A program made the translations under genes and the position numbers. From the NCBI GenBank assembly GCA_964570865.1, contig CAZMZM010000005.1, positions 3,165-67,164 on the forward strand: 64,000 nt of DNA. The letters run 5' to 3'. The notes below the pieces were generated by a model. It did not search any database. It was not told the origin of the DNA and was given only the letters and a program-made list of their open reading frames with translations. Below, in pieces: positions 1 through 7,835 of this stretch (position 1 is the stretch's first letter; each line of letters begins with the position of its first letter). This DNA comes from WGAL01 sp964570865. Its GTDB lineage: Bacteria; Bacteroidota; Ignavibacteria; Ignavibacteriales; Melioribacteraceae.

Positions 1-542
1 GCAATCTGTAAAACTTGGAGAGGACGGGGAAGTACTTTGTTTTTCGGGACATAAACAAAAAGTCCGTCGGAAACAAAAGCTTTGTTTAACACTTCAAATG
101 CGTCTTGTACTTTATCCGATTTATTAAAATATCGGGAAACAACTTCAGGCATTATCTTTGCAGCTTCACTTAAAGCACCGATAAATGTTCCTTCCGGCAA
201 ATCCCCGATTTTTGTATAGTTATCGTTGATAAACCCGTTTTCAAAAACGAGAAGATCATAATCAAAATCTTCAAAAAGGTATTTGTTAATAAAATCTTTC
301 TTGGCAACAATGCTGTTTTCTTTTTTTACCGCCGGTTTAAAATCCGTATTTAACAACGGTTTAACATTTGTGAAACGCCAATCTTCATCTTTGATAGTAG
401 GAAAACGAAGAGTTTTAAGTTCTTCAAGCGCTTTTAATCTTTCATCGGCAAAAAGGAGATTGAGACCGCTGTTCATTTCCTTTTCCCATTGTGGATGAAG
501 TCCGGCAAACTTTATATTTGTTTCATATTCATTATTCATCAT
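1..542 (-). CDS. sufD: SufD, Fe-S cluster assembly protein (C-terminus cut by window edge)
   Basis: Open reading frame entering from the left edge with no stop codon in the window, so only about the first 180 residues are visible. SufD is a scaffold partner of SufB and SufC in the SUF iron-sulfur assembly complex (SufBC2D) in the cytoplasm. The N-terminal half shows DEDWRFTNV at residues 52-60, a hallmark of SufD N-terminal domains, and later VSDGLFVYVPKN, the start of the beta-helix core. It begins with two adjacent ATG codons (542 or 539), 8 bp after sufC stops, and is the last visible gene of sufB-sufC-sufD. Identification rests on these motifs plus the operon context; the catalytic C-terminal part cannot be judged. 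Confidence 0.93.
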   Translation of the reverse strand, partial: MMNNEYETNIKFAGLHPQWEKEMNSGLNLLFADERLKALEELKTLRFPTIKDEDWRFTNVKPLLNTDFKPAVKKENSIVAKKDFINKYLFEDFDYDLLVFENGFINDNYTKIGDLPEGTFIGALSEAAKIMPEVVSRYFNKSDKVQDAFEVLNKAFVSDGLFVYVPKNKVLPRPLQVLQI

Positions 543-550
543 TTTCCTCG

Positions 551-1306
551 CTATGCAGTAACTTCATCGTTTTTTAACCAATCATAGCCTTTTTCTTCCA
601 ATTCCAAGGCTAATTCCTTTGTTCCCGATTTAATAATTTTTCCATTGTAAAGAACGTGAACATAATCAGGAACAATGTAATCAAGTAATCGCTGATAATG
701 TGTAACCAGAATTGTTGCATTCTCGGGTGAGCGGAAATGATTAACCCCTTTCGAGACTATTTTCAAAGCATCAATATCCAATCCGGAATCCGTTTCGTCA
801 AGAACCGCAAGTTTGGGATCAAGCATCAACAGCTGTAAAATTTCATTCCGCTTTTTCTCTCCGCCCGAAAATCCTTCGTTAACGGCACGACTAATCAACT
901 TGCTGTCCATTTCAAGCAAAGCGGCTTTTTCGCGTATTCTTGCAAGAAATTCCTTGGCGCTTATTTCAGGTTCATTCCGGTATTTACGTATAGAATCAAT
1001 CGCCGTTTTTAAGAATGTGGAGTTCGTAACTCCCGGTATTTCAACAGGATATTGAAATGCGAGAAAAATTCCTTCGCGGGCTCTATCTTCAGGGGAAAAA
1101 TCGAGTAAATTTTTTCCGTTAAAAATAATCTCTCCTTCGGTAACGGTATAAGCTTCGTTCCCCGCCAATATATTTGCCAATGTACTTTTTCCGGAACCGT
1201 TAGGGCCCATAATAGCATGTACCTCGCCGGCATTAACCTGTAAATCCAATCCTTTTAAGATTTCATTACCTTCAACATTAGCATGTAAATTTTTAATTGT
1301 AATCAT
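551..1306 (-). CDS. sufC: SufC, SUF system ATPase
   Basis: ABC-type ATPase of 251 residues that powers the SufBC2D scaffold during Fe-S cluster assembly. Walker A GPNGSGKST lies at residues 34-42, the signature appears as FSGGEKKRNEI (the SufC variant of LSGGQ), and Walker B is LAVLDETDSGLD, with the DETDSGLD wording specific to SufC. No membrane segment is present, as expected for this soluble ABC protein. It sits 71 bp downstream of sufB and 8 bp upstream of sufD, so it is probably co-transcribed. Length matches the family (about 250). All ATPase motifs look intact. Confidence 0.97.
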   Translation of the reverse strand: MITIKNLHANVEGNEILKGLDLQVNAGEVHAIMGPNGSGKSTLANILAGNEAYTVTEGEIIFNGKNLLDFSPEDRAREGIFLAFQYPVEIPGVTNSTFLKTAIDSIRKYRNEPEISAKEFLARIREKAALLEMDSKLISRAVNEGFSGGEKKRNEILQLLMLDPKLAVLDETDSGLDIDALKIVSKGVNHFRSPENATILVTHYQRLLDYIVPDYVHVLYNGKIIKSGTKELALELEEKGYDWLKNDEVTA

Positions 1307-1377
1307 TATTTTTTCCTTTTCGTTAAATCTTAATCTTTTTTAGAACAAACATTTTTCCGGTTTTGAGTAATTAAACT

Positions 1378-2820
1378 TTAACCGACACTACCTTCCAAAC
1401 TTATTTCAAGCAGTTTCTGAGCTTCTACGGCAAACTCCATCGGCAGTACTCTGAAAACTTCTTTACAGAAACCGTTCACAATCATATTAACCGCATCTTC
1501 CGGTGAAATACCGCGTTGATTGAGATAAAAAATCTGATCGTCGCTTACTTTTGAAGTGGTTGCCTCATGCTCAACCGTTGAGTTGTTATTATCAACCTCG
1601 ATATACGGAAAAGTGTGAGCACCGCATTTATCTCCCATCAGCATGGAATCGCATTGTGAAAAGTTACGAGCGCCTTCCGCACTTTTATGCACTTTCACAA
1701 GACCGCGATAACTGTTATCGCTGAATCCCGCCGAAATACCCTTTGAGACAATTGTACTTCGAGTATTTTTTCCGATATGAATCATCTTTGTTCCGGTATC
1801 CGCCTGCTGATAATTATTAGTTACGGCGATTGAGTAAAACTCGCCGACAGAATTATCCCCTTTCAATACGCAGCTTGGATATTTCCAAGTTACGGCAGAG
1901 CCGGTTTCAACCTGAGTCCATGAAATTTTAGCATTTGTTTCGCACAAACCGCGTTTTGTTACAAAATTATATATTCCGCCTTTTCCGTCTTTGTCGCCGG
2001 GATACCAGTTTTGAACCGTGGAATACTTGATCTCGGCATTATCCAAAGCAACAAGCTCAACAACAGCGGCATGAAGCTGATTTTCATCACGCTGCGGGGC
2101 GGTACAGCCTTCAAGGTAACTTACGTAGCCTCCTTCGTCAGCAACAATCAATGTTCTTTCAAACTGGCCTGTTTCCGATGCATTAATTCTAAAGTAAGTA
2201 GATAGCTCCATCGGGCAACGAACACCTTTCGGAATATATACAAAAGAGCCGTCGCTGAAAACAGCGGCGTTAAGAGCCGCATAAAAGTTATCCGTATAAG
2301 GAACAACAGAACCCAAATATTTTTTTACCAAATCGGGATGCTCTTTTACCGCTTCTGAAATGGAACCGAAAATAACACCTTTTTCTTTCAAAGTTTCCTT
2401 AAATGTTGTCGCTACCGATACAGAATCAAACACGGCATCAACGGCAACATTTGCAAGAACTTTCTGCTCTTCAAGAGGAATGCCGAGTTTTTCAAAAGTA
2501 TCCAATAATTCGGGATCAACTTCATCAAGGCTGTTTAGCTTTGGCTTTTGTTTTGGTGCGGAAAAATATCGAATATCCTGAAAATCAGGACTTTTATATT
2601 TCACCTTGGGCCATTTAGGTTCTTTTAAGGTTAACCAATGCTTGTAGGCTTTCAACCGCCATTCCAAAAGCCAGTCCGGTTCCCCTTTAATTTCTGAAAT
2701 TTTCCGTACTACATCTTCATTTAACCCTTTGGGAAAAGCGTCTTCTTCAATATTGCTGACAAATCCCCATTTATATTCTGAATTTGTAACATTTTCTATT
2801 GTCTTTTTTTCTTCGCTCAT
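1378..2820 (-). CDS. sufB: SufB, Fe-S cluster scaffold protein
   Basis: First gene of the suf operon, 480 residues, the usual SufB size. SufB forms the site on which the nascent Fe-S cluster is built and receives sulfur from SufS/SufE or SufU. Recognisable stretches are YIPKGVRCPMELSTYFRIN, the QCDSML segment holding the conserved cysteine near the SufB-SufD interface, and VEHEATTSKVSDDQI near the C-terminus. The start ATG at 2820 follows TTAAGGTAAAAGA, a weak Shine-Dalgarno. A sigma-70-like promoter lies 33-61 bp upstream. No sufS, sufE or regulator gene is visible; they may lie beyond the left edge. Confidence 0.97.
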   Translation of the reverse strand: MSEEKKTIENVTNSEYKWGFVSNIEEDAFPKGLNEDVVRKISEIKGEPDWLLEWRLKAYKHWLTLKEPKWPKVKYKSPDFQDIRYFSAPKQKPKLNSLDEVDPELLDTFEKLGIPLEEQKVLANVAVDAVFDSVSVATTFKETLKEKGVIFGSISEAVKEHPDLVKKYLGSVVPYTDNFYAALNAAVFSDGSFVYIPKGVRCPMELSTYFRINASETGQFERTLIVADEGGYVSYLEGCTAPQRDENQLHAAVVELVALDNAEIKYSTVQNWYPGDKDGKGGIYNFVTKRGLCETNAKISWTQVETGSAVTWKYPSCVLKGDNSVGEFYSIAVTNNYQQADTGTKMIHIGKNTRSTIVSKGISAGFSDNSYRGLVKVHKSAEGARNFSQCDSMLMGDKCGAHTFPYIEVDNNNSTVEHEATTSKVSDDQIFYLNQRGISPEDAVNMIVNGFCKEVFRVLPMEFAVEAQKLLEISLEGSVG

Positions 2821-2852
2821 TCTTTTACCTTAATAAATAATATTTCATTTCT

Positions 2853-2881
2853 AATATATCTATTCTTGATATTTTTTTCAA
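2853..2881 (-). promoter_or_regulatory. Putative sigma-70-type promoter of sufBCD with dyad over the -35
   Basis: On the minus strand TTGAAA (2881-2876) and TATATT (2858-2853) are separated by exactly 17 bp, with the sufB ATG about 33 bp further on. The inverted repeat TCTTGA-N8-TCAAGA (2864-2883) overlaps the -35 hexamer and could be an operator. No binding protein can be assigned from the sequence. Confidence 0.5.
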
Positions 2882-2933
2882 GATTGTTTCCCTTTTTTAA
2901 AATCTTATTTATTTAGATATCTTAAAGAAGTTA

Positions 2934-2949
2934 ATAAACGAAGTTCCGG
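2934..2949 (+). repeat. Dispersed intergenic repeat, copy 1
   Basis: The 16-mer ATAAACGAAGTTCCGG occurs exactly here, at 40448-40463 on the plus strand and at 51489-51504 on the minus strand, always between genes. The following 20 bp are loosely conserved (CTACCGACCGACTGA here). This copy lies between the suf promoter and the end of comM. Confidence 0.7.
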
Positions 2950-3025
2950 CTACCGACCGACTGATATTTTCGATTAATTCCGGTTTGGGGATATGTTTAG
3001 AAAATCATAATATTCGAGTAATATT

Positions 3026-4564
3026 TTATCTTCTCCAAAGTTCGCGATCCAAACTTCGATACTGAATTGCTTCGCCAACATGCTGCGCCTGAATATTTTC
3101 ACTTTTTTCTACATCGGCAATTGTCCGGCTTACTTTCAGAATTCTGTCATAAGCCCTTGCAGAAAGTCCCAGCTTGGTTATTGCCATTTTCAGAAGATCT
3201 TTTCCGGCATCATCCAGTTTGCAGTATTCTCTTATTTCGTGTGTTTCCATATCGGCATTTTTATGAATTGTCGCTAAATTCTTGAACCGATTGGTTTGTA
3301 TCTCTCTTGCTTCCATTACTCTTTCACGAATCTTATCCGAGCCTTCTTCTCTTGCTTCGCTCGATAGCTCCTTATATTTAATAGCGGGAACTTCAATTTG
3401 TATATCGATTCTGTCAACTAACGGACCGGATATTTTCCCCATATATCGTTGAATTGAATTTACACTGCATGTGCACTCATGATCAGGATCGGTTAAATAA
3501 CCGCACGGACAGGGATTCATTGCAGCGGCAAGCATAAAATTTGCGGGAAACTCAACCGACATCTTCGAACGACTGATTGTAACACGTCGGTCTTCCATCG
3601 GCTGTCTTAATACTTCCAAAACATTTTTCTTAAACTCGGGAAACTCATCCAGAAACAGAACGCCATGATGCGCAAATGAAACTTCTCCCGGTCGCGGATA
3701 CGAACCTCCGCCAATCAGCGCAGCATCCGAAACCGTATGATGTGGACTGCGGAATTGTCTTTCGGTTATTAGGGAATGCGAATCATCCAAAACGCCTGCA
3801 ACAGAATAAATTTTAGTAGCTTCAAGCGCCTCTTCAAAAGTGAGCGGAGGCAAAATAGATGGTAATCGTTTTGCGAGCATTGTTTTTCCTGAACCGGGAG
3901 GTCCGATCATCAAAATATTGTGCCCGCCTGCAGCAGCTATTTCCAATGCGCGTTTTACATTTTCTTGTCCCTTTACATCTGCAAAATCCAACAGATAATT
4001 ATTAATATGCTTAAATAATTTTTCTCTGTTTACCGTAGTTTTATTAATCTCACTTTCGCCGTTCAAAAACCTGACAACTTCAGCTAAAGTACTAAATCCG
4101 TAAACTTCAATATCATCAACTATCGCAGCCTCTTCGGCGGAATCTTTGGGAAGCAGAAGATGTTTTACGCCGGCTCTCTTTGCTTCGACGGCAATCGGTA
4201 AAGCACCCTTAATTTTACGTAATGTTCCGTCAAGAGAAAGTTCGCCGAGCAACATTGAGTTCTGTAAATAATAGGGACTAATTTCACCCGTTGCCGCAAT
4301 TATCCCTACGGCAATCGGTAAATCAAATGCACTTCCTTCTTTACGCATATCGGCCGGAGCTAAGTTCACAGTAATTTTCTTAATCGGAAATTTGTACCCT
4401 GAGTTTTTAATTGCCGCATTCACACGTTCACGGCTCTCCTTGACGGCATTATCAGGCAACCCGACTATTGTAAACGAAGGCAATTGTTTTTCGTAGTGTG
4501 TTTCAACATCAACGATGTAGGCATCTATCCCGAAAGTGGCGGCAGAAATAACTTTTGAAAACAT
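3026..4564 (-). CDS. comM: ComM/YifB-family Mg-chelatase-like AAA+ ATPase
   Basis: 512-residue AAA+ protein. In this family ComM is a helicase that promotes branch migration during natural transformation, although many homologues lie in non-competent bacteria. The N-terminal third is the Lon-protease-like (ChlI) domain (EKQLPSFTIVGLP, DLPIAVGI). The ATPase core has Walker A GPPGSGKTMLAKRL and Walker B VLFLDEFPEF. It continues with MNPCPCGY and a CTCS cysteine pair, a Zn-type feature of YifB proteins, and ends with the Mg-chelatase C-terminal helical domain (LGLSARAYDRILKVSRTIAD). An AGGGGG Shine-Dalgarno precedes the ATG. It lies 85 bp after dnaX, perhaps as the last gene of that unit. A ComEA-like gene 9 kb away is a weak link to DNA uptake. 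Confidence 0.93.
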   Translation of the reverse strand: MFSKVISAATFGIDAYIVDVETHYEKQLPSFTIVGLPDNAVKESRERVNAAIKNSGYKFPIKKITVNLAPADMRKEGSAFDLPIAVGIIAATGEISPYYLQNSMLLGELSLDGTLRKIKGALPIAVEAKRAGVKHLLLPKDSAEEAAIVDDIEVYGFSTLAEVVRFLNGESEINKTTVNREKLFKHINNYLLDFADVKGQENVKRALEIAAAGGHNILMIGPPGSGKTMLAKRLPSILPPLTFEEALEATKIYSVAGVLDDSHSLITERQFRSPHHTVSDAALIGGGSYPRPGEVSFAHHGVLFLDEFPEFKKNVLEVLRQPMEDRRVTISRSKMSVEFPANFMLAAAMNPCPCGYLTDPDHECTCSVNSIQRYMGKISGPLVDRIDIQIEVPAIKYKELSSEAREEGSDKIRERVMEAREIQTNRFKNLATIHKNADMETHEIREYCKLDDAGKDLLKMAITKLGLSARAYDRILKVSRTIADVEKSENIQAQHVGEAIQYRSLDRELWRR

Positions 4565-4649
4565 AAACCCCCTCTGTTTTTCTTTTTAACTTATCTTTTT
4601 TCAGTTAAAAATTCAAGTTAATTCAAAAATAATTAAGATTATTTATTCT

Positions 4650-6272
4650 TTATTTAATCTCCTTGCCTCCCAGCTCATCAATAATTGCTTTTACTAAAGG
4701 AGATTCTTCTTTCTTCTCTGTTTTTACTTTTTTATTCATATTGTCAGCAACCTTAACTTTAAATTGTGTTCCAAAATAATCATTTAGCATTTGAGCACAA
4801 TTATCGGTTTTTCCTCTCAAAGAGCCGGCTTCAACTTCCGGTGAAAGCTCGATTGTCAGGATGTTCCCGTTTAATGTTTTAGGAGAAGAATCGACTAAAT
4901 TTGTTGCAACTCTGAAATTAATTTCCTGAAGCTTATTTAAAAATGTCTGCCAGCCCGTTTTAATTTTATCTAATGAAACAGAACCGGAAGCGATTGGAGG
5001 TTCAACCTCTTTCTCCGGAACATCCGTAACAACATCGGTTACCTTTTGGGGAGCGGAAACAGGGTTTGTATAAGCGGTTTTTTTATCTTTTATTTTTTTT
5101 TTTATCTCTTCAAAAGAAGAGTTCTTCGGATTACCGCTGAAATTACCGGAGTTTAGTTTTTCAATTAGGTTTGTTATTGTCTCCGATTTTTCAAATCCAA
5201 TCAGTTGACTTAAGGCAATCTCAATCGTTAATTTTTGATTCTGAGCCGTCTTAATTTCATTTCTTAAATTCCCCAGAAAGGATAATATTCTCAGCAAATC
5301 CCCTTCACTAAAAGTATCCGAATACTTTAAGTAACGCTCCTTAAAAGATTCTGAAGTTTCAAGAAGTTCATCGCTTTGCGTAACAACAACCGTCATTATA
5401 TTTCTAAAATGCTCCAATAGTCCGTTAATTAAATCGATAAAGTTCCAACCGTTTTCATAAACCTTTTTTGTAATGTAAAACGATGTTGAAAAATCCTTAC
5501 TCAAAACTGCGTCCGATATTTCGAAAAAGACTTCATCGCTAATTAAATTAAACATCGAGGAAACATCTGCAACCTTTATCTCGTTACCGGAAAAGGAAAC
5601 AACCTGGTCAAATAAACTTTCTGCATCTCTCAAAGCGCCGTCGCTTTTGCGGGCAATTAACGTAAGACTCTCATCATCAATGTTAATACCTTCTTCATCA
5701 GCAATTTTCTTAAGCTGTTTTTTTATTACGTCCAACTCAATTCTTCTAAAATCAAATCGCTGACAACGTGATAAAATTGTGAGCGGAACTTTATGAACAT
5801 CTGTTGTGGCAAAAATAAAAACAGTATGTTCGGGAGGTTCTTCAAGAGTTTTTAAAAATGCGTTAAATGATTCGTTGGTAAGCATGTGAACTTCATCAAT
5901 AATATAAACCTTATACTTACCAACAGCCGGAGCATATTTAACCGATTCACGAAGTGTGCGGATTTCGTCAATTCTGCGATTCGATGCGCCGTCAATCTCA
6001 ATAATATCAACGGTTTGCTGATTATTAAACGCCTTGCACATCTTGCATTCGTTGCAAGGTTCTCCATCAATCGGATTTTCACAATTGAGTGCTTTTGCAA
6101 AAATTCGAGCGGTTGTTGTTTTACCTATTCCGCGAGGTCCCGCAAAAATAAATGCGTGCGCTATTCTATTGTTGTTAATAGCGTTTCGTAATGTTTTCGT
6201 AATATGCTCTTGTCCTACAACTTCACTGAAAAGCTGCGGACGCCACTTCAATGCTGTTACTCTAAATCCCAT
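4650..6272 (-). CDS. dnaX: DnaX, DNA polymerase III subunits tau/gamma
   Basis: Clamp-loader ATPase of the replisome, 540 residues. Walker A GPRGIGKTT is at 45-53, four zinc-ligand cysteines sit at 64, 73, 76 and 79, then DEVHML and the sensor/arginine-finger SRCQRF. Domain III follows, and after about residue 370 comes a Lys/Pro/Val-rich linker and a C-terminal domain, shorter than in E. coli tau. Codons 390-394 (ATA AAA AAA AAA ATA) contain an A11 run. Losing one A gives a stop directly after codon 393; gaining one gives three residues then TAA (396 aa). This predicts a gamma-like short form (see finding). The ATG follows AAAAGGTT and lies 7 bp after the msrC stop, so it belongs to the lon-memo-msrC-dnaX unit. 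Confidence 0.96.
   Translation of the reverse strand: MGFRVTALKWRPQLFSEVVGQEHITKTLRNAINNNRIAHAFIFAGPRGIGKTTTARIFAKALNCENPIDGEPCNECKMCKAFNNQQTVDIIEIDGASNRRIDEIRTLRESVKYAPAVGKYKVYIIDEVHMLTNESFNAFLKTLEEPPEHTVFIFATTDVHKVPLTILSRCQRFDFRRIELDVIKKQLKKIADEEGINIDDESLTLIARKSDGALRDAESLFDQVVSFSGNEIKVADVSSMFNLISDEVFFEISDAVLSKDFSTSFYITKKVYENGWNFIDLINGLLEHFRNIMTVVVTQSDELLETSESFKERYLKYSDTFSEGDLLRILSFLGNLRNEIKTAQNQKLTIEIALSQLIGFEKSETITNLIEKLNSGNFSGNPKNSSFEEIKKKIKDKKTAYTNPVSAPQKVTDVVTDVPEKEVEPPIASGSVSLDKIKTGWQTFLNKLQEINFRVATNLVDSSPKTLNGNILTIELSPEVEAGSLRGKTDNCAQMLNDYFGTQFKVKVADNMNKKVKTEKKEESPLVKAIIDELGGKEIK
5093..5103 (-). promoter_or_regulatory. A11 slippery run in dnaX (candidate gamma-forming site)
   Basis: Eleven consecutive A residues on the coding (minus) strand within codons 390-394. 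Stops lie immediately after the run in both alternative frames: TAA straight after the run when one A is lost, and AAT AAA AGA TAA when one is gained. In Thermus dnaX an A9 run causes transcriptional slippage that makes gamma. That precedent is established knowledge; use here is inferred. Confidence 0.55.
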
Positions 6273-6279
6273 AACCTTT

Positions 6280-6786
6280 TCACGTCAAATTAAACTTATG
6301 TAATGTAATAATCTTTTTTAATAACTCAATTATCTTTTCCAAATAAAATTTATCTCTTTCAGAAAATGCAGACAAACCGTAACTATCCAAATCTAAAACG
6401 CCAAAAACTTTTTCTTCTAAAATTATCGGGACAACTATTTCAGAGTTTGTTTTAGCATCGCACGCAATGTGTCCTTCAAATTGATGAACATTATCAACAA
6501 CAATAGTTTTATTTGTTGATGCTGCTGTTCCGCAAACTCCGTCTCCAAAGTTAATAATTTCACAAGCCACTTCACCCTGAAAAGGTCCTAAGTAAAGAAC
6601 TTGGTCGCTTGCCAAATAAAATCCGGCCCAACTTACTTTGTTTAAGCTCTGTTTAATAAATGCAGCTAAGTTTGAAAGATTCGTAATAACCGGATTGTCA
6701 TCCGAAAGCAATGCTTCAACTTGTTTAAGCATTGTCTTGTAAATTTCGTTTTCGTTGCCGATTATATTTATTTCTGCTTTTTTCAT
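6280..6786 (-). CDS. msrC: Free methionine-(R)-sulfoxide reductase (GAF domain, fRMsr)
   Basis: 168-residue cytosolic GAF-domain enzyme that reduces free L-methionine-(R)-sulfoxide using thioredoxin. Three cysteines at 75, 85 and 109 keep the spacing (10 and 24 residues) of the E. coli catalytic trio Cys84/94/118, in GPFQGEVACEI, GDGVCGTA and EGHIACDA. The following SEIVVPII is also typical. I chose the ATG at 6786 because it forms an ATGA overlap with the stop of the upstream Memo-like gene; the longer frame to 6825 only adds residues inside that gene. dnaX starts 7 bp downstream. Placement with lon and a secreted Memo-like protein suggests an oxidative-damage theme, which is inference. Confidence 0.93.
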   Translation of the reverse strand: MKKAEINIIGNENEIYKTMLKQVEALLSDDNPVITNLSNLAAFIKQSLNKVSWAGFYLASDQVLYLGPFQGEVACEIINFGDGVCGTAASTNKTIVVDNVHQFEGHIACDAKTNSEIVVPIILEEKVFGVLDLDSYGLSAFSERDKFYLEKIIELLKKIITLHKFNLT

Positions 6787-7835
6787 TTTGTAAGATAAAA
6801 CCCTGCGGAAAAAAATCCGCACCAATGTTCGTACGAAACAGGAGCTGTTGTTCCCAAGTTAGTATTCTTAATTGGCAAAACCCACTCGCTGCGGGAATCG
6901 GAATATTTGAACAACTTACCGTAAATGTTTTTTCCGTAACCTTTTGCAATTTTACTAACCGTCATTAGCCCGAATACAATCGGGTAACGTCCGCACCAGA
7001 GCGGAATAACCTTATCATTATCGGGCCAAATCTCTTTTGTTAACTTAAAAAGATCATCCTTGTCGATTTTCTTTTCAATATAATTTTTTATTATTTCCCT
7101 GTCTCTTAAAGTCGCCTTCTCATGCCCTTTTCTATCAAGCCCAAAAGGGGCATTATCAAAATCTTTTCCGTAATGATTGGCGTCATTTGAAATTAAGAAA
7201 AAGATGTCTTTCCCCAAAACGAGTTTTTTATCCCTAATATACTTTGAGATAATATCAACCAGCTTATCGCTTACTTTTTCCATTTTATCAAAACCGATAT
7301 TAGTAACCATTACGGGTGTTATCTTAACTTCGGGATTAAAATATTGCAAAAACGGAATAAGGGCTTCAATAGAATGTTCGATTGTATGTGCTTTGTTACT
7401 GATTAAAATTTCATCCGGATTAAGTCCCTCTTTAATTCTTTCGCGCAACGGGGAAATTTTCACATCTCCCAAGGGTCCCTGCCAACTGCTGAAATTATCC
7501 GAAATCAAAACTCCCTTCGGGTCATTCACGGCACGCCTTACCGTCCCGTGAGTAACTCCGAATATCACTACTTCTTTCGTACGAAGTATTTTATAAAGCG
7601 GGTAATATACTCTTCCGGCGTAAAGATAATCGTCATGCGGAGAAATTGCCGCAATTAGATTTTCCGCAGAGAGATTTTTATATTCGGAAGAATCCTTTTC
7701 AAGAAACGAAACAACTTCCTTAATCTCATGTTTTGTCCAGCAAAAACCTACTCTGTCCCTAATCGGCCGTACACCTTGGGAATAGGTAAAAGTTAATGAC
7801 AGAAAAAATAAAATTAAAAAATTTGTTACTTTCAT
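6783..7835 (-). CDS. Secreted Memo-family (AmmeMemoRadiSam protein B-like) protein
   Basis: 350 residues with an N-terminal signal peptide (about residues 1-20, ending TYSQ), so probably periplasmic or exported. The rest fits the MEMO1/AMMECR1-partner fold related to extradiol dioxygenases. Candidate metal ligands are retained: His in SPHDDY, His in FGVTHG and Cys in WCGRYPIVFG, matching the His-His-Cys site known in human MEMO1. EHSIEALIPFLQ and SNDANHYG match the other family blocks, although the usual SSDFCHWG cysteine is Asn here. It overlaps lon by ATGA and msrC by ATGA, so translation is probably coupled. No radical-SAM or AMMECR1 partner is visible. Function unknown; copper-linked redox chemistry has been proposed for the family. 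Confidence 0.83.
   Translation of the reverse strand: MKVTNFLILFFLSLTFTYSQGVRPIRDRVGFCWTKHEIKEVVSFLEKDSSEYKNLSAENLIAAISPHDDYLYAGRVYYPLYKILRTKEVVIFGVTHGTVRRAVNDPKGVLISDNFSSWQGPLGDVKISPLRERIKEGLNPDEILISNKAHTIEHSIEALIPFLQYFNPEVKITPVMVTNIGFDKMEKVSDKLVDIISKYIRDKKLVLGKDIFFLISNDANHYGKDFDNAPFGLDRKGHEKATLRDREIIKNYIEKKIDKDDLFKLTKEIWPDNDKVIPLWCGRYPIVFGLMTVSKIAKGYGKNIYGKLFKYSDSRSEWVLPIKNTNLGTTAPVSYEHWCGFFSAGFYLTK

Noticed and set aside
813..1055. Plus-strand ORFs inside sufC, sufB, lon, dnaX and other long genes
   Set aside because: They are shadows of well-supported genes on the other strand, with no family motifs.
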